Below, piece after piece: positions 52,166 to 62,776 of a DNA stretch of 64,000 nucleotides. Each line of letters begins with the position of its first letter. The first letter of the stretch is position 1. The position numbers were made by a program, and so were the translations under genes. Origin of the DNA: Oxytropis ochrocephala (taxonomy: Eukaryota; Streptophyta; Magnoliopsida; Fabales; Fabaceae); the NCBI GenBank assembly GCA_020916435.1, contig CM037095.1:34924763-34988762 (forward strand), given 5' to 3'. The notes under the pieces are model-generated. The model did no database searches and had not been told where the DNA came from. It saw only the letters and a program-made list of their open reading frames with translations.

Positions 52166-53930
52166 TTGAAACAAAAACCCACAAAAAATTCCCTCCTCTT
52201 CTCGCTCAATCGCGCGGAAACCCTACCTCTCTCTCACAACTCTCACGACTCTCTCTCACTCACAACTCTCAGGCTTCAAGAACAGGCTTCAAGAAACCCT
52301 TTCTTGCTCAATCGCGCGGAAACCCTTTCTTCCAATAGAAACCCAAGGCTTCAAGAATCGCACAATGTACTCTCTCTCACTCACAACTCTCAGGCTTCAA
52401 GAACAGAAATCCCTTACGATTGAGGTATGAATCCTTTCATCTTGCTATTTTTATTGTTATTCCCTAAATCGTTGCTAACTCCGGTGATTCTTGTCATTGC
52501 TATTGTGAAAAACAGAAACCCTTTCATCTCAGGCTTCTATTTACGAATCTCAAACACCATATCTTGCTTGTATGAATCCTCTTCATTTCTTCCTCTTCGT
52601 CTGCTTCTCTTCGTTTCATCCTCTATTGCTCAACCCTTTCTAGTTTGTCTTTGTTTCTTCCTCTTCGTAACTTAATGATTTGTTTTCTTGATAATTTTGG
52701 TTTGATTGAGTTGGAATGGAGAATAGCGATTTTTACAACCGAGTTTGGGGTGATGTAACAAGCACCTGCATTTTATGCTCTAATATAACACGTAGTAATT
52801 AATCCTTAGAGTGTTTGATGTTGTTGAGTATGGTTCATATGTTTCAATGAGTATGGTTTTGTTGAATCTTGAGATGATTTGATGCACTCTTTTGTTTTCT
52901 TAATTTCTTCATCCAATGAGAAATTGCGTTTGAATAGAACCGTATGAGTTTTTATAGGCAAATGTTAATTGTTAGAGTTATGTTGATAGCTCCGCAATAT
53001 TTGAATCTTAAACCTCCTTGCTCTTTTAACTATTGAAACAAAAATGTGGCTTGACAGAACATCATGTGTAAAGTTACATACTTAGAGGAATAATTTCTCG
53101 CTAAATGCAATTTGAATGTTGAAATACAAGTGTACATCAAGAATTTATCTTGTTGACATATCTTCCAATGCACTTTAAATGTAAAATCGATGTTTGTGCA
53201 CTTTGTGAGGAATATACTCTGAAGCAATTAATTATCTAAAGGATAACGAGACTCGCATGAGATCATTGATACCCTTCACAATACTTGTCTTCACTCCCGC
53301 CTTACAAGCAAAGAGTTATTCTCCTTTTCTAGTTTTTGTTGAAGCTTAAAATATGCTTTTTGTCCCTTATCTGTATTTTAGGTTTCGGTTTTGTCTTTTT
53401 TTTATTTGTTATTTTGACATGCTCCTTTATTTAGTAAAAGTTATGCTAACATGTTCGTCTCCGTACAACAAATTTAAATGGAAATGACAACATTGCTATT
53501 ACTTTTCATAACCAAGGACCATATTGAAACAAAAAAAGTGACCAAACTAAAAACTAAAATTAAGATATTAAGATAAGGGACTATAAAGTTCAACATTTAA
53601 TTGAACTATAAGTTTTCAATTTTCATTGGTCAAACTGGATTAAAGGCGTAACAGTCATTTAACAGCTGTTTTTATGAATTATAGCGTAGATGTGTGGATG
53701 AATTAGAACTAATGAGACCTTATTTTACTCATCTCTCGTTTATTCTCGCATTGCACCTCGCATGCTGCTTGGAATTGGTGGATTATTATGCTCAAATTTT
53801 CTTCTTACAAATAGCTTCAACTTAATATGATGCACTCTTTTGTTTTCTTAATTTCTCCATCATTAATTCACTTCTTGAGGTTTTCTTAATTTCTTTTATA
53901 CCTTCTTATCATTATTTAGAGGCCAGTTAA
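52166..53930 (+). other. 5' leader and leader intron of CACTA copy B
   Basis: The leader has three partial repeats of CTCACAACTCTCAGGCTTCAAGAA (about 52230-52400). A splice donor is likely at GAG|GTATGAATCC (52424). The following ~1.5 kb is AT-rich without a supported ORF and probably ends at an acceptor shortly before the transposase ATG at 53933 (TTTAGAGGCCAG). Small ORFs here are leader fragments, not genes. Confidence 0.6.
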
Positions 53931-53932
53931 AT

Positions 53933-56175
53933 ATGGACAAATCTTGGATTGCAAAGCCAAGAAATACAAGTGAGTACTTAAATGGAATAAGTCAATTCTT
54001 GGATTTTGCTTTTAAGCATAGCGTTGTTAGAGATACAATAAAATGTCCGTGTCTTGATTGCGGGATTGTTGATTGGCAAACCAGAGATGTAGTCCAATCA
54101 CACTTAGAATCGAAACCATTCCCTAAAAACTATATCATATGGACTCGTCATGGTGAGAAACAAGTACCACAATCTACTAGAAATGAAGATCATGTGCAAG
54201 GGACATTTCATTATGAGAACCCGCTAGCCACAATGGTCAATGATGCATTTGGGCACCATAGGCAACAAACCACTAATAGAGATGAACCACAAGCAATAGG
54301 CGCAAATGAAGTATTAAATGAAGGGCCAAGGGGGGATTTTAGTGATTTTCATGAGTTTATCAAAGACGGAGTCGATGTTGCACCTGAAGGAGCAAGTATA
54401 CAAAACTAGAATTTGTAATCAAATTATATCATATAAAGGTTTTGTGTGGTTTGAGTGACAAGGCAATGACTATGATACTAGATTTGTTGAGAGATGTGTT
54501 TCAACAAGCAAAGTTCCCCCCTTCTTTCTATGAGGCAAAAAAAATCATCAACAAACTAGGTCTTAATTATACTAAGGTAGATGCATGTCCACAAGATTGC
54601 ATGTTATATTTGGGAAATGAAGACAAAGACTTGCAAGCATGTAAGCATTGTGGAGTGTCTCGATGGAACCCTAAGAAGAAGAAAAAACAAGTCAGAAAAG
54701 TTTTTGCGTTACTTTCCATTAAAAGCAAGATTGCAAAGATTGTTCATGTGTTCTAAGACTCACAGAGCATATGAGGTGGCACTCTACAGATAGTAATAAG
54801 GATGGGTTGCTAAGGCATCCGAGGGATGGTATGGCATGGAAGACATTTGATTTGATGCATCCTGAATTTGCTTTAAATCCTCGAAATGTTCGCTTAGGCC
54901 TTGCAAGTGATGGTTTTAACCCTTTTGGAACCATGAGTTCTGCTTATAGCATTTGGCCGTTGTTTTTGATTCCGTATAATCTTCCTCCTTGGATGTGTAT
55001 GAAGCACACTTCCTTCATCTTATCAATGATCATTCCAGGAAAGAAGATGCCTGGAAATAATATAGATGTTTACTTACAACCCCTTATAAATGAGTTAAAG
55101 GAGCTATGGAATGATGGTGTGGTTACTTTTGATGCATCAATGAATGAAAATTTTAGAATGCAAAGTGACTCTTATGTGGACAATTAGTGACTTTCCTGGC
55201 CTAGGAAATCTGTCTGGTTGGAACACTCATACAGGTTTGGCTTGTCCAACTTGTAATTTTGATGCTGAGCCATGTCGTCTCCCTCATAGTAGAAAATGGT
55301 GTTTTATGGGCCATCGTCGGTTTTTGAGCAGAAATCATAGATTTAGACTGAATCGTGTTCGCCTTGATGGAAGCACGAGAGGAGCGAAATCCGCCTAATT
55401 ATATCGAGATCTCGATGTTTTGAAGCAAGTGGAAAACCTTGATGTTCCATTTGGAAGAGAAGCAATGTTGAATGGTAGAGGAAAAAGATCTAGACAACCA
55501 ACTAAGCAATGGACTAAAAGAAGCATATTCTTTGAACTTCCATATTGGGAATCTAATTTGTTGCGTCATAATTTGGATTTCATGCATATTGAAAAAAATG
55601 TATGTGACAATGTTTTGTATACTTTGCTCCATGAGAAACCTAGATCAAAAGACAATCTTAATGCTCGAAAAGATTTGCAAGATATGGGTATAAGGCGTGA
55701 TCTTTGGCCTGATAATAAAGGGAGATATCACCTTGCTTTGTTTTCACTAGCACGCGATACGAAAAAGTAGTTCCTTAAAACTTTGAAGAATGTTAAAGTA
55801 CCAGATGGTTACTCAAGTAACATTTCTAGATGTGTTGATGAGGCACAACAAAAGATATTTGGATTGAAAAGCCATGATTCTCATATTATAATGGAACAAC
55901 TGCTACCATTAGCCATCCGCAATTTGTTGCCAAACCATGTTACAGCTGTCTTGGTGGAATTTTGTTCATTCTTTAGAGTTCTTTGTGGTAAAAGTCTGAG
56001 TCTTCGAGATCTTCAACTTCTCCAATATCGCGTTGTGATCACACTTTGTCATTTGGAAATGTTATTCCCTCCTTCATTCTTCACAGTTATGGTTCATTTA
56101 ACTGTCCATTTAATAGAGGAAGCCAAGCTTGGAGGTCCAGTACATTATAGATACATGTATCCTGTAGAGAGGTAA
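53933..56175 (+). pseudogene. tnp2-type CACTA transposase, main part, copy B
   Basis: Cuts and rejoins CACTA ends in active elements. Begins MDKSWIAKPRNTSEYLNGIS with the transposase-associated domain (CPCLDCGIVDWQTRDVV). A frameshift near 54375 leads to a stop at 54407 (copy A is open there). Then CPQDCMLYLGNEDKDLQAC, a shift near 54700, LASDGFNPFGTMS (first catalytic Asp), VTFDASMNENFRM (second Asp), a frameshift near 55165, HNLDFMHIEKNVCDNV (likely catalytic Glu), a TAG at 55768-55770 where copy A has TTG, and a DUF4218-like end (LLPLAIRNLLPNHVT to YRYMYPVER). At least four lesions; inactive. Confidence 0.88.
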
Positions 56176-56846
56176 AAGAATTGCTCATTCAATTGAAGCT
56201 ATCTTGTTCTATATATGCCACTTGTATACACTAATTATCGATCATTCTTGTAGGGAATTGGGTCACTTGAAGTCCTTTGTACGTAACAAGGCTCGACTGG
56301 AAGGTCTATAGTGAAGGTTACTTAGTGAAGAGTCTCTTACTTTTTGTTCTCGCTATATTGAAGATATAGAGACAAGATTCAATAGACACAGGCGTGTTTG
56401 TGATGTCCCAAATGAGAATGAGTTCTCCTATGCATCCTCTATCTTCCCTCAACTTGGAAAACCAAAGTAGGAGCTTCCTCAATGTTCATGTTAACTCAAA
56501 TGCAAAACTACAAGCTCATCGATACGTGCTTCTGAATTGTTCAATAGTTGCACCATTTGTTGAGTGAGTAATTAGAATAAACTTCATTTCATTCATTTTT
56601 AGACTTTTAAATATAATCACGTGCATTAAATTGCTATATTATTAATTCGTGTAGGGAATTTAGACAATTCATAAAAAGAAGTTCAAGGTCAAGAAGACCT
56701 TCAGCAACAGAGATAGAAAAGAGAGTATCTAAGGAATTTGTTGATTGGTTTCGAAAGCGGGTATGTGATCATTCAATAGTTATGTTCCTATTTATCATGT
56801 TTGCTTCGAAATTTGACTGACACAATTGCATTACATTATCTAGATT
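56176..56846 (+). pseudogene. Degraded exon/intron region of the copy B transposase
   Basis: Contains further transposase exons in decayed form, for example GHLKSFVRNKAR-like sequence near 56260-56295 and CLTFCSRYIEDIETRFNR near 56330-56385, joined by AT-rich introns (56560-56655, 56765-56840). No intact frame. The reverse counterpart is 44900-45570 in copy A. Confidence 0.6.
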
Positions 56847-57539
56847 ATGAATCCAGAAACAATGAATAACATGACTGCCGATCTAAAATTTCTAGCACGT
56901 GGTCCTTTGGACAATGCAAAGAGATTTAGTGGTTACAACATTAATGGGTTCAAATTTCGAACTTTGGCTCGAGAAGAGGGACTGAGAACACAAAATAGTG
57001 GAGTTTTTTTAACATCCAACACATCTTGTGTTTCAAGTAGTGTTGATAGGAACTCAAGACAAAGTGGATATACCTTATTATGGGAAGTTGGAAGATATTA
57101 TTGAGATTAACTTCTATGGGCGCTTCAATGTTGTTCTTTTTAAATGCAAGTGGCGGAAACTACACGAGATAGAGGGTATAAAAAGGATAGTTGGAATTTT
57201 GATTGTGTAAATTTTGAAAGACTGATTCATAATGGTGATCGTGAAGAACATGACCCTTACATTGAGGCATCTCAAGCACAACTAGTGTATTATGTAGATG
57301 ACGTGGTTAATAAAGGATGGAGTGTTGCAGTGCATTTAAAGCCAAGAGATTTGTATGAAATGGGAGAAGAAATAGAAGATGAAGTATATGAAAATGAACC
57401 CTACCAAGAGCAACAACTTGAACAATTTTATACGATTGATGATGAGTATGTGCAATTGGCTACAAGCCACTTTATTGATGATGTAATTGAGTCAAATATG
57501 CCTGCTGACTTGGCAACAGACTCACACATGTCTGAGTAG
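56847..57539 (+). pseudogene. 3' part of the tnp2 transposase gene (DUF4216-like), copy B
   Basis: Starts MNPETMNNMTADLKFLARGP, with FSGYNINGFKFRTLAREEGL and GVFLTSNTSCVSSSVDRN. Frame shifts at about 57060 and 57150 split it. The last part QLVYYVDDVVNKGWSVAVHL and an acidic tail (EEIEDEVYENEPYQEQQLEQ) end at 57539. The lesion at 57150 (one G lost in TGGCGG) is absent from copy A. Confidence 0.8.
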
Positions 57540-57676
57540 AATAGTATAATTAATATTGTATTGTAAATAAGGTAATAGCTCCATTACGCTTTCTATGCAT
57601 GCTAAAAGATTTGACAATATGACATTTGATTTGAATTTAACTTTATATGTTTCTCCTTTTTCATGAATATGCAGTG

Positions 57677-58411
57677 ATGGCAAAGACTAGGCGTTTCCAA
57701 AATCTACTAAAGTCAACACCCAAGACTAATTGTGCAACACACCCTCCTATTCCAACTCAAGCTCCACTTGAGGCTTCTCAAACACACTCTCAAACTCAAG
57801 CCCCAACACATTATCCAACTCAAGCTTCAAACCATTCTTTACCCCACACTCAAAGTGCAGGATACCATCCAACTACAAATCAAACTCCAACTAATCCTTC
57901 ACCTCAAACACATCCTCCAACTCAAGCCCCAACACATTATCCAACTCAAGCTTCAAACCATTCTTTACCCCACACTCAAAGTGCAGGATACCATCCAACT
58001 ACAAATCAAGCTTCAACTAGTGTTTCACCTCAAACACATCCTCCAACTCAAGCCCCAACACATTATCCAACTCAAGCTTCAAACCATTCTTTACTCCACA
58101 CTCAAAGTGCGGGATACCATCCAGCTACAAATCAAGCTTCAACTAGTGCTTCACCTCAAGCACATCTTCCATCTCAATCCCCAAGCCATTCACTTCACAC
58201 TCAAAGTGAAGGACATTCATCTCAGTCTTCCCATCAAACATCATTTGCCTCAATTGAAAATATTGGTCACAATTCACCACAAGAATCTCAAAGCCGCATG
58301 CCATGTATTGGACGTGAGTGTGCAAGTAGTTGGTCTGTTGAACAAATAGGTATGTGCATTATACTTCATTTCATTTGTCAAAGTTCTTATACATTTTATC
58401 TTTTTGATTAA
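57677..58411 (+). CDS. TNPA-like protein, first exon with 42-residue repeats, copy B
   Basis: The start MAKTRRFQNLLKSTPKTN at 57677 is 4 bases after a likely acceptor (ATGCAG|TG). The exon is open to 58411 as printed, but a donor near ACAAATAG|GTATG (58349) probably ends it earlier. Residues from about 40 hold three copies of a 42-residue repeat (PTQAPTHYPTQASNHSLPHT...) with a 126-bp period starting at 57803, 57929 and 58055, plus a partial fourth. Such Gln/Pro/His-rich low-complexity regions may mediate protein assembly. Intact here, unlike copy A, where an 8-bp duplication and a 1-bp change break the frame. A DNA-binding role is inferred from family position. Confidence 0.7.
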   Translation: MAKTRRFQNLLKSTPKTNCATHPPIPTQAPLEASQTHSQTQAPTHYPTQASNHSLPHTQSAGYHPTTNQTPTNPSPQTHPPTQAPTHYPTQASNHSLPHTQSAGYHPTTNQASTSVSPQTHPPTQAPTHYPTQASNHSLLHTQSAGYHPATNQASTSASPQAHLPSQSPSHSLHTQSEGHSSQSSHQTSFASIENIGHNSPQESQSRMPCIGRECASSWSVEQIGMCIILHFICQSSYTFYLFD

Positions 58412-58429
58412 ATGAATTTTTTTGTTGTT

Positions 58430-59900
58430 TAAGACCCCGAAGGTGTTATTAAGAAGATTAGACTCAAGATTAAGCAAGTTCAATTCTTACCTAGCGGGAA
58501 TCGCATAATTGTGCACATTGATGATCAAGGTTCTGCAATTGGTGAGGCACAAGGCTTGCTTGCAGGATATTTGGGTATACTAGCAATTGATTGCAAGATA
58601 TTTCCAATTAACTTTGACCGGTGGAATGGACCAAGAGGTCTCCCTATTAAATATTTTAATGATTGCTTTGGAGATAACATTGCGGTAATAATTCTTTTCC
58701 CTTTATTACGGTGGTGACTTCTTTTTGTAATCATGTCAGTCAAATTATTGTAATTATTTCCTATAAAGCTTCAAAACCCACTTCTGTCACTTTGTTTGGA
58801 ATTGTTTTGTTGATTGTTTTTTCTCTAATCTGACACAATTGCATTACTTTGATTTATTGTCAAAATGTATTGTCTTTTGTATGAACTTATTTTGTTTGAA
58901 ACTCTATTGACTTAGCATTTTTGGCAAATTTCGATTCTGCTTTTTCTACATCAAATCATTGCAAAAAGATATTGCAAACTTAGCATTGCAAAAAAGTGGG
59001 CTGCAAACAGGCAAACCTTATGGGACCATTTCTCTGATGCAACTAAAACTAGAGATGAAATCATAAGTAATGTGCCAACCGGCATAGATGAAACTCAATG
59101 GGCTTATTTTGTCACCTATCGTCTAACACCAAAAACACAGGTAGGATTTGGTTTACTTTGATCTATATATTTTTGGTATAGCAAGTTATTTAACTAATAC
59201 ATAATTATATTTGTTTGTTCGTAGGAGGTTTGTCAAAGAAATAAAGAAATACGGAGCCTGCAAGATATTCCTCATACTGGTGGTTCTAAACCTCTCTCGA
59301 GAAAATACATGAGATGGTAGTTATATTAATTAATCTAATGGAGTTTGTGATCTATGATATATAATTATATCTATTGTGACATTTTTTTAATCTATTTTAG
59401 TTTTTGGAAACTGGACAACTACCGAGTCGAGGAAAAGTGTATATTGAAACCCATAAAAAGAAGGACGGATCAGTTGTCAACGATAAAGCAAAAGTTATAG
59501 TGGTAAGTTTCACTTAAAATAATATCGTCTTTAGGTTTCATTTTTATTTTAATCATGGGTTTTTAATCAAAATCTTATATGATGGTAGGAACAAATTGAA
59601 GTGGGTTTGACTCAAAGTAATATTGATGAGACAGTAGTTTCTCCAAATGACGTTTTGGGTAGTCTATTGGGGCCTGAACACTCTGGTAGAACGCGGTGTA
59701 TGGGTATGGGAGTGCCTCCTACTGTTGCATTTAGAAATACTAGACTTCGACTTTCAAATTTGAATCTTTCTTCATCCACTGCTACCACATCATCTCCTAA
59801 CATATGGAAAGAGAAGTACACAAACATGGAACGTGCACTTAAAGGATACCTGCCACGAAAGAAGAAGAGATCCTCAAGAATTTATTGGTGTCTTTGATTC
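58430..59900 (+). pseudogene. Remaining exons of the TNPA-like (Ptta/En/Spm) gene, copy B
   Basis: Exon blocks with plausible introns: about 58435-58685 (VQFLPSGNRIIVHIDDQG, LGILAIDCKIFPINFDRWNG), 58965-59140 (KKWAANRQTLWDHFSDATKT, ISNVPTGIDETQWAYFVTYR), 59225-59322 (VCQRNKEIRSLQDIPHTGGS), 59400-59502 (GKVYIETHKKKDGSVV) and 59589-59900 (GLTQSNIDETVVSPNDVLGS, PEHSGRTRCMGMGVPP). The SGRxRGMGxGV-like motif is typical of the plant Ptta/En/Spm transposase family. A frameshift near 59855 disturbs the end. Introns at 58685-58960 and between later blocks have GT/AG-like edges. Confidence 0.75.
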
Positions 59901-60824
59901 ATCAAATGTAAGTTTTCAAATTTCAATCAAGTTTGAATTAATTGTTGAAAAGTTTGAATCAAGTAAACAAATAATATCATCAAGTTTGAATTAATTGTGG
60001 AGGCAAAAGAATTACCTCATGGGGTGGCATGGGAATGTGGCGATCCATTACAAATAGGATATTGAGTCACTACATGATTTTGTCCATAATTGGCAAGAGA
60101 AGCGAGAAGCATATCTCAGTATTTCTGCCTCTCTTTTAAATGAAGCTAGTGACAATAGCTCTAGATGATTTCTATTTAGTTGATATGAGATTTGAGGACA
60201 CTTCATTCCCTTTTTTCTGGCAATTTAGTTTCTTTTTGAGAAACCTACATACCTACATATTCAATTATGCATACCCCTTCCTTAATTACATAACATACAT
60301 ACATACAGCTTCATATATTATGTTTATTAACATGTGTGAGCTCATAATTGTTAGATTTGTTTTATGGTGCTTATTTGTGATGATGTAGTGGCTCCTACTG
60401 TTTTATGGTGCTTATGGAATTAAATATGTATCAATTTAGTTTTTTTTTCTTTTGTTATTTCAGGCAAGTGAGCGTGCAAGTGAACCTCATTCTCCATTGG
60501 ATGCAAGTGGATCATTCGATGCTAGCAACATTTAGTGGTTTTAGGATCCTTTAGTATATGATTTTTTTGATGTTATTAGGATTTTGAGCTGTATGACAAT
60601 AGATATTTGAGCTACAATTGTTTCTTTTTATTATTTTTTGAGTTGGATGACATAAATATTTGACATTACATTTATGTTATCACAGTTATATTTTTAATGA
60701 AATTTTCAGTTTTTTAAGTAAGTGTTATGTAAGATGTATGTATAGTTATTAGTAATTAAATATGATAATGAGATAAGGAAAAACGAAATTCTCAAGTTGC
60801 AAAAAAAAAATTATGTCTATTATA
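59900..60824 (+). other. 3' part of the CACTA copy B transcript
   Basis: Final exon remains near 60460-60535 (ASERASEPHSPLDASGSFDA, ending in a TAG at 60534) and otherwise AT-rich 3' UTR with CATACATACATAC repeats at 60294-60306. No additional gene. The reverse counterpart is 40930-41740 in copy A. Confidence 0.6.
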
Positions 60825-61110
60825 GGAGGTTGTAACCTCCAAAAAAATCCTATATAACCTCCTCAAAAAAACCTCCACTGATTGTGAGTGGGGGTTAGTA
60901 AACCTCCACTAATTGTGGGGGTTAAAAACCTCCGCAGTAAAACCCCCGCTAAAAGACATGATACCAGCGTTTTCTAAAAACCCCCGTAAAACGATTGCGG
61001 CACTTGAAACTCCGGCGTTTTTTAAAACTCCCGCAGTTTACATTGCGGGGGTTTAAAACCCCCGCTAAACGACTTAAAAACCCCCGCAATTTGTTCCGTT
61101 TTTTGTAGTG
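60825..61110 (+). promoter_or_regulatory. 3' subterminal repeat array and terminal inverted repeat of copy B
   Basis: A dense array of GGAGGTTGTAACCTCC (palindrome at 60825-60840), AACCTCC, GGGGGTT, AACCCCCGC and GCGGGGGTTT motifs in both orientations over ~280 bp, ending in GTTCCGTTTTTTGTAGTG. The matching array in copy A is 40618-40910. Likely binding sites for the TNPA-like protein. Confidence 0.75.
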
Positions 61111-61113
61111 ATT

Positions 61114-61470
61114 GGAAGAGATAATGGGCTTCCATGTACATTCGTTTTTAATGGCTTTAGACTATGCAAATGGCTAAAGGCTAATTAATTAATAGTTCAA
61201 GATGTTGGTGGCTATTGCAAGAGATAACAAGCTGCTATGTACATTCAATTATTTTTAAAAATATAGTGTTTCTAAAAATACGGCCAGGCCCAATTCAACA
61301 AAGGCTAATTATTTTTAAAAATATAGTGCTCCGACATGGGCTGAAAATACTGCCCCACGTAGACTAGGCCATGCCCAATTCGATCCACAACGACAAAGAC
61401 GCGCGATCACGCCATTCCCGTGTCGGACGGTTGGATTCATAGCCCATATCCGGCGCCGGGACCGCCTTCT
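61114..61470. other. Gap between CACTA copy B and the next LTR promoter
   Basis: Mostly AT-rich. AATTATTTTTAAAAATATAGTG occurs twice in direct orientation (about 61237 and 61308), the flanking repeat being about 70 bp apart. No gene. The right part (61330-61470) is probably LTR of the gypsy element that follows. Confidence 0.5.
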
Positions 61471-61475
61471 TCGCC

Positions 61476-61484
61476 TATAAATAG
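61476..61484 (+). promoter_or_regulatory. TATA box of a gypsy-type LTR
   Basis: TATAAATAG in the context TTCGCCTATAAATAGAGG, a strong plant TATA. It is 254 bp upstream of the gag-like ORF start and would drive it. Confidence 0.6.
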
Positions 61485-61737
61485 AGGTGCAACCCACCAT
61501 TTCAGTGCACGCTTTCATTACTTGCACGTTCCCCCTTGCTCTCGTACTAACTTAGCCATCAGAGTGTCTGCAGGTACACCTCACCCGATGTGGGACGGAG
61601 CGTATCTCGGAGCGACCGAGATCAATCTTCAAGATCTAACATTCAACACCCAAGTCCACGAAGAAAGACCTAGAAGTGCCCCGCGAGGTAATTTTCGAGA
61701 TCCAAAGACAACATTGTCGACCACAGTGGGAGCTTAA

Positions 61738-62776
61738 TTGTCGCTTTCGCTCTATCTTGTTTCTACCTCCGATCTTCAAGAAACTTCATCTCGTATCATG
61801 CCTCTACGAGGATGTCCCCCGACTCGGACGCAGTCCCGAGCGCAGGCCGCCAGCGTTGTGGCTCCCTCACAGTCCGACGAGACTCCTAAAGGCCACGTTC
61901 AGACGTTTCCATATGAAGAAGTTTCTGCCGCCTCGGTCGTGGCAATACCTCCTTTACCATCACCTATTGAACTAGTCGATCACGCACCAGCGTTACGAGC
62001 TGTCAGTCACCTGTTGGATGTACTAGAAAGCCGCAGCCGAGATTTGGTGCAAGAGGAACAATCCAGAATGGAAATGGACGCTCTAGCTAGGATCCCCACT
62101 TTTCAGCCCTCGGGACAAGTTCAATCGGGTTCCCCTCAAACGGCTGTCTTTTGCCAACGCCGAAGAAAGAAGAGACGGGGTAAGCCTCTGACTCCACCAT
62201 CTTCGCCTAGTTCTGAATCCGAAGGAGACTCCGGTAACTCCTCCTCGGATTCCTCATCTTCCCGAAGCCCATCTCTAAGGAAGAAAGCCTCTCACAAATA
62301 GAAGTCTACCAAGAAAGGATGTCTGTCACGACAAGACCTTTTGTCCCGAGCATATAACACCACAAGATTTCGAAATCTAGGGAGAAACCGCCGCCCCTGA
62401 ATGCGTACGATGGGAAAGTCGACCACGATGAGCATATCGAGGCTCGAAGCCCAAGTCCATGGACATACTGCGAACGATATGCCAAGGAGAGGCAGAATCC
62501 AATAGAGAATACATTGAAAGGTATAACAAAGAAGCCGATGAGGTGCACAATGTAACTGACGAGGTACGAATGATGTTCATGAGACACAACCTTAGAAAGG
62601 GCACCCTCTTCCATGTCAACGCTCGATCAGCCCTCCAAGGACTGCGGGCCGAATTTACGGCGAGCTCAACGCCATATCGAGTATGAAGAATCTAACAATG
62701 CAACAATGCCAAATGCAACCTCTGCCTCTGGAAAAGGGAAGGAGGCGAAGGATAAGTCTAAAAAAGATATCAGCTC
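61738..62776 (+). pseudogene. Gag N-terminal region of a Ty3/gypsy element (truncated)
   Basis: An open frame from 61738 (real start possibly ATG at 61798, MPLRGCPPTRTQSRAQ) runs 187 codons with a Ser/Asp/Arg-rich end (SSESEGDSGNSSSDSSSSRS) to a TAG at 62299. After a frameshift, 62459-62686 encodes a retrotransposon capsid end (GEAESNREYIERYNKEADEV, MMFMRHNLRKGTLF), then a basic region (GKGKEAKDKSKKDIS). Sequence homologous to the small CACTA-like element begins at 62777 and truncates it. Protease and RT are absent. It may be of the same family as the protease fragment at 39055-39270. Confidence 0.75.

Larger units (their letters stand above)
52021..61110 (+). mobile_element. CACTA (En/Spm) transposon copy B, 9,090 bp, TSD ATT
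   Basis: Ends are CACTACAAAAAACGGAAC at 52021 and its inverse at 61110. ATT flanks both sides (52018-52020, 61111-61113). Organisation: 5' subterminal motifs, leader with repeats, leader intron, tnp2 transposase (53933-57539) and a TNPA-like gene (57677 to about 59900), then a long 3' tail with ~280 bp of subterminal motifs. It is the inverted homologue of copy A. The different target sites show two separate insertions. Several frameshifts in the transposase make it non-autonomous. Confidence 0.93.

Noticed and set aside
40618..61110. Composite macrotransposon bounded by the outer ends of copies A and B
   Set aside because: Both outer ends are 3' ends and each copy has its own target duplication (GTT, ATT). 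The outer flanks do not share a target duplication, so the pair did not move as a unit.
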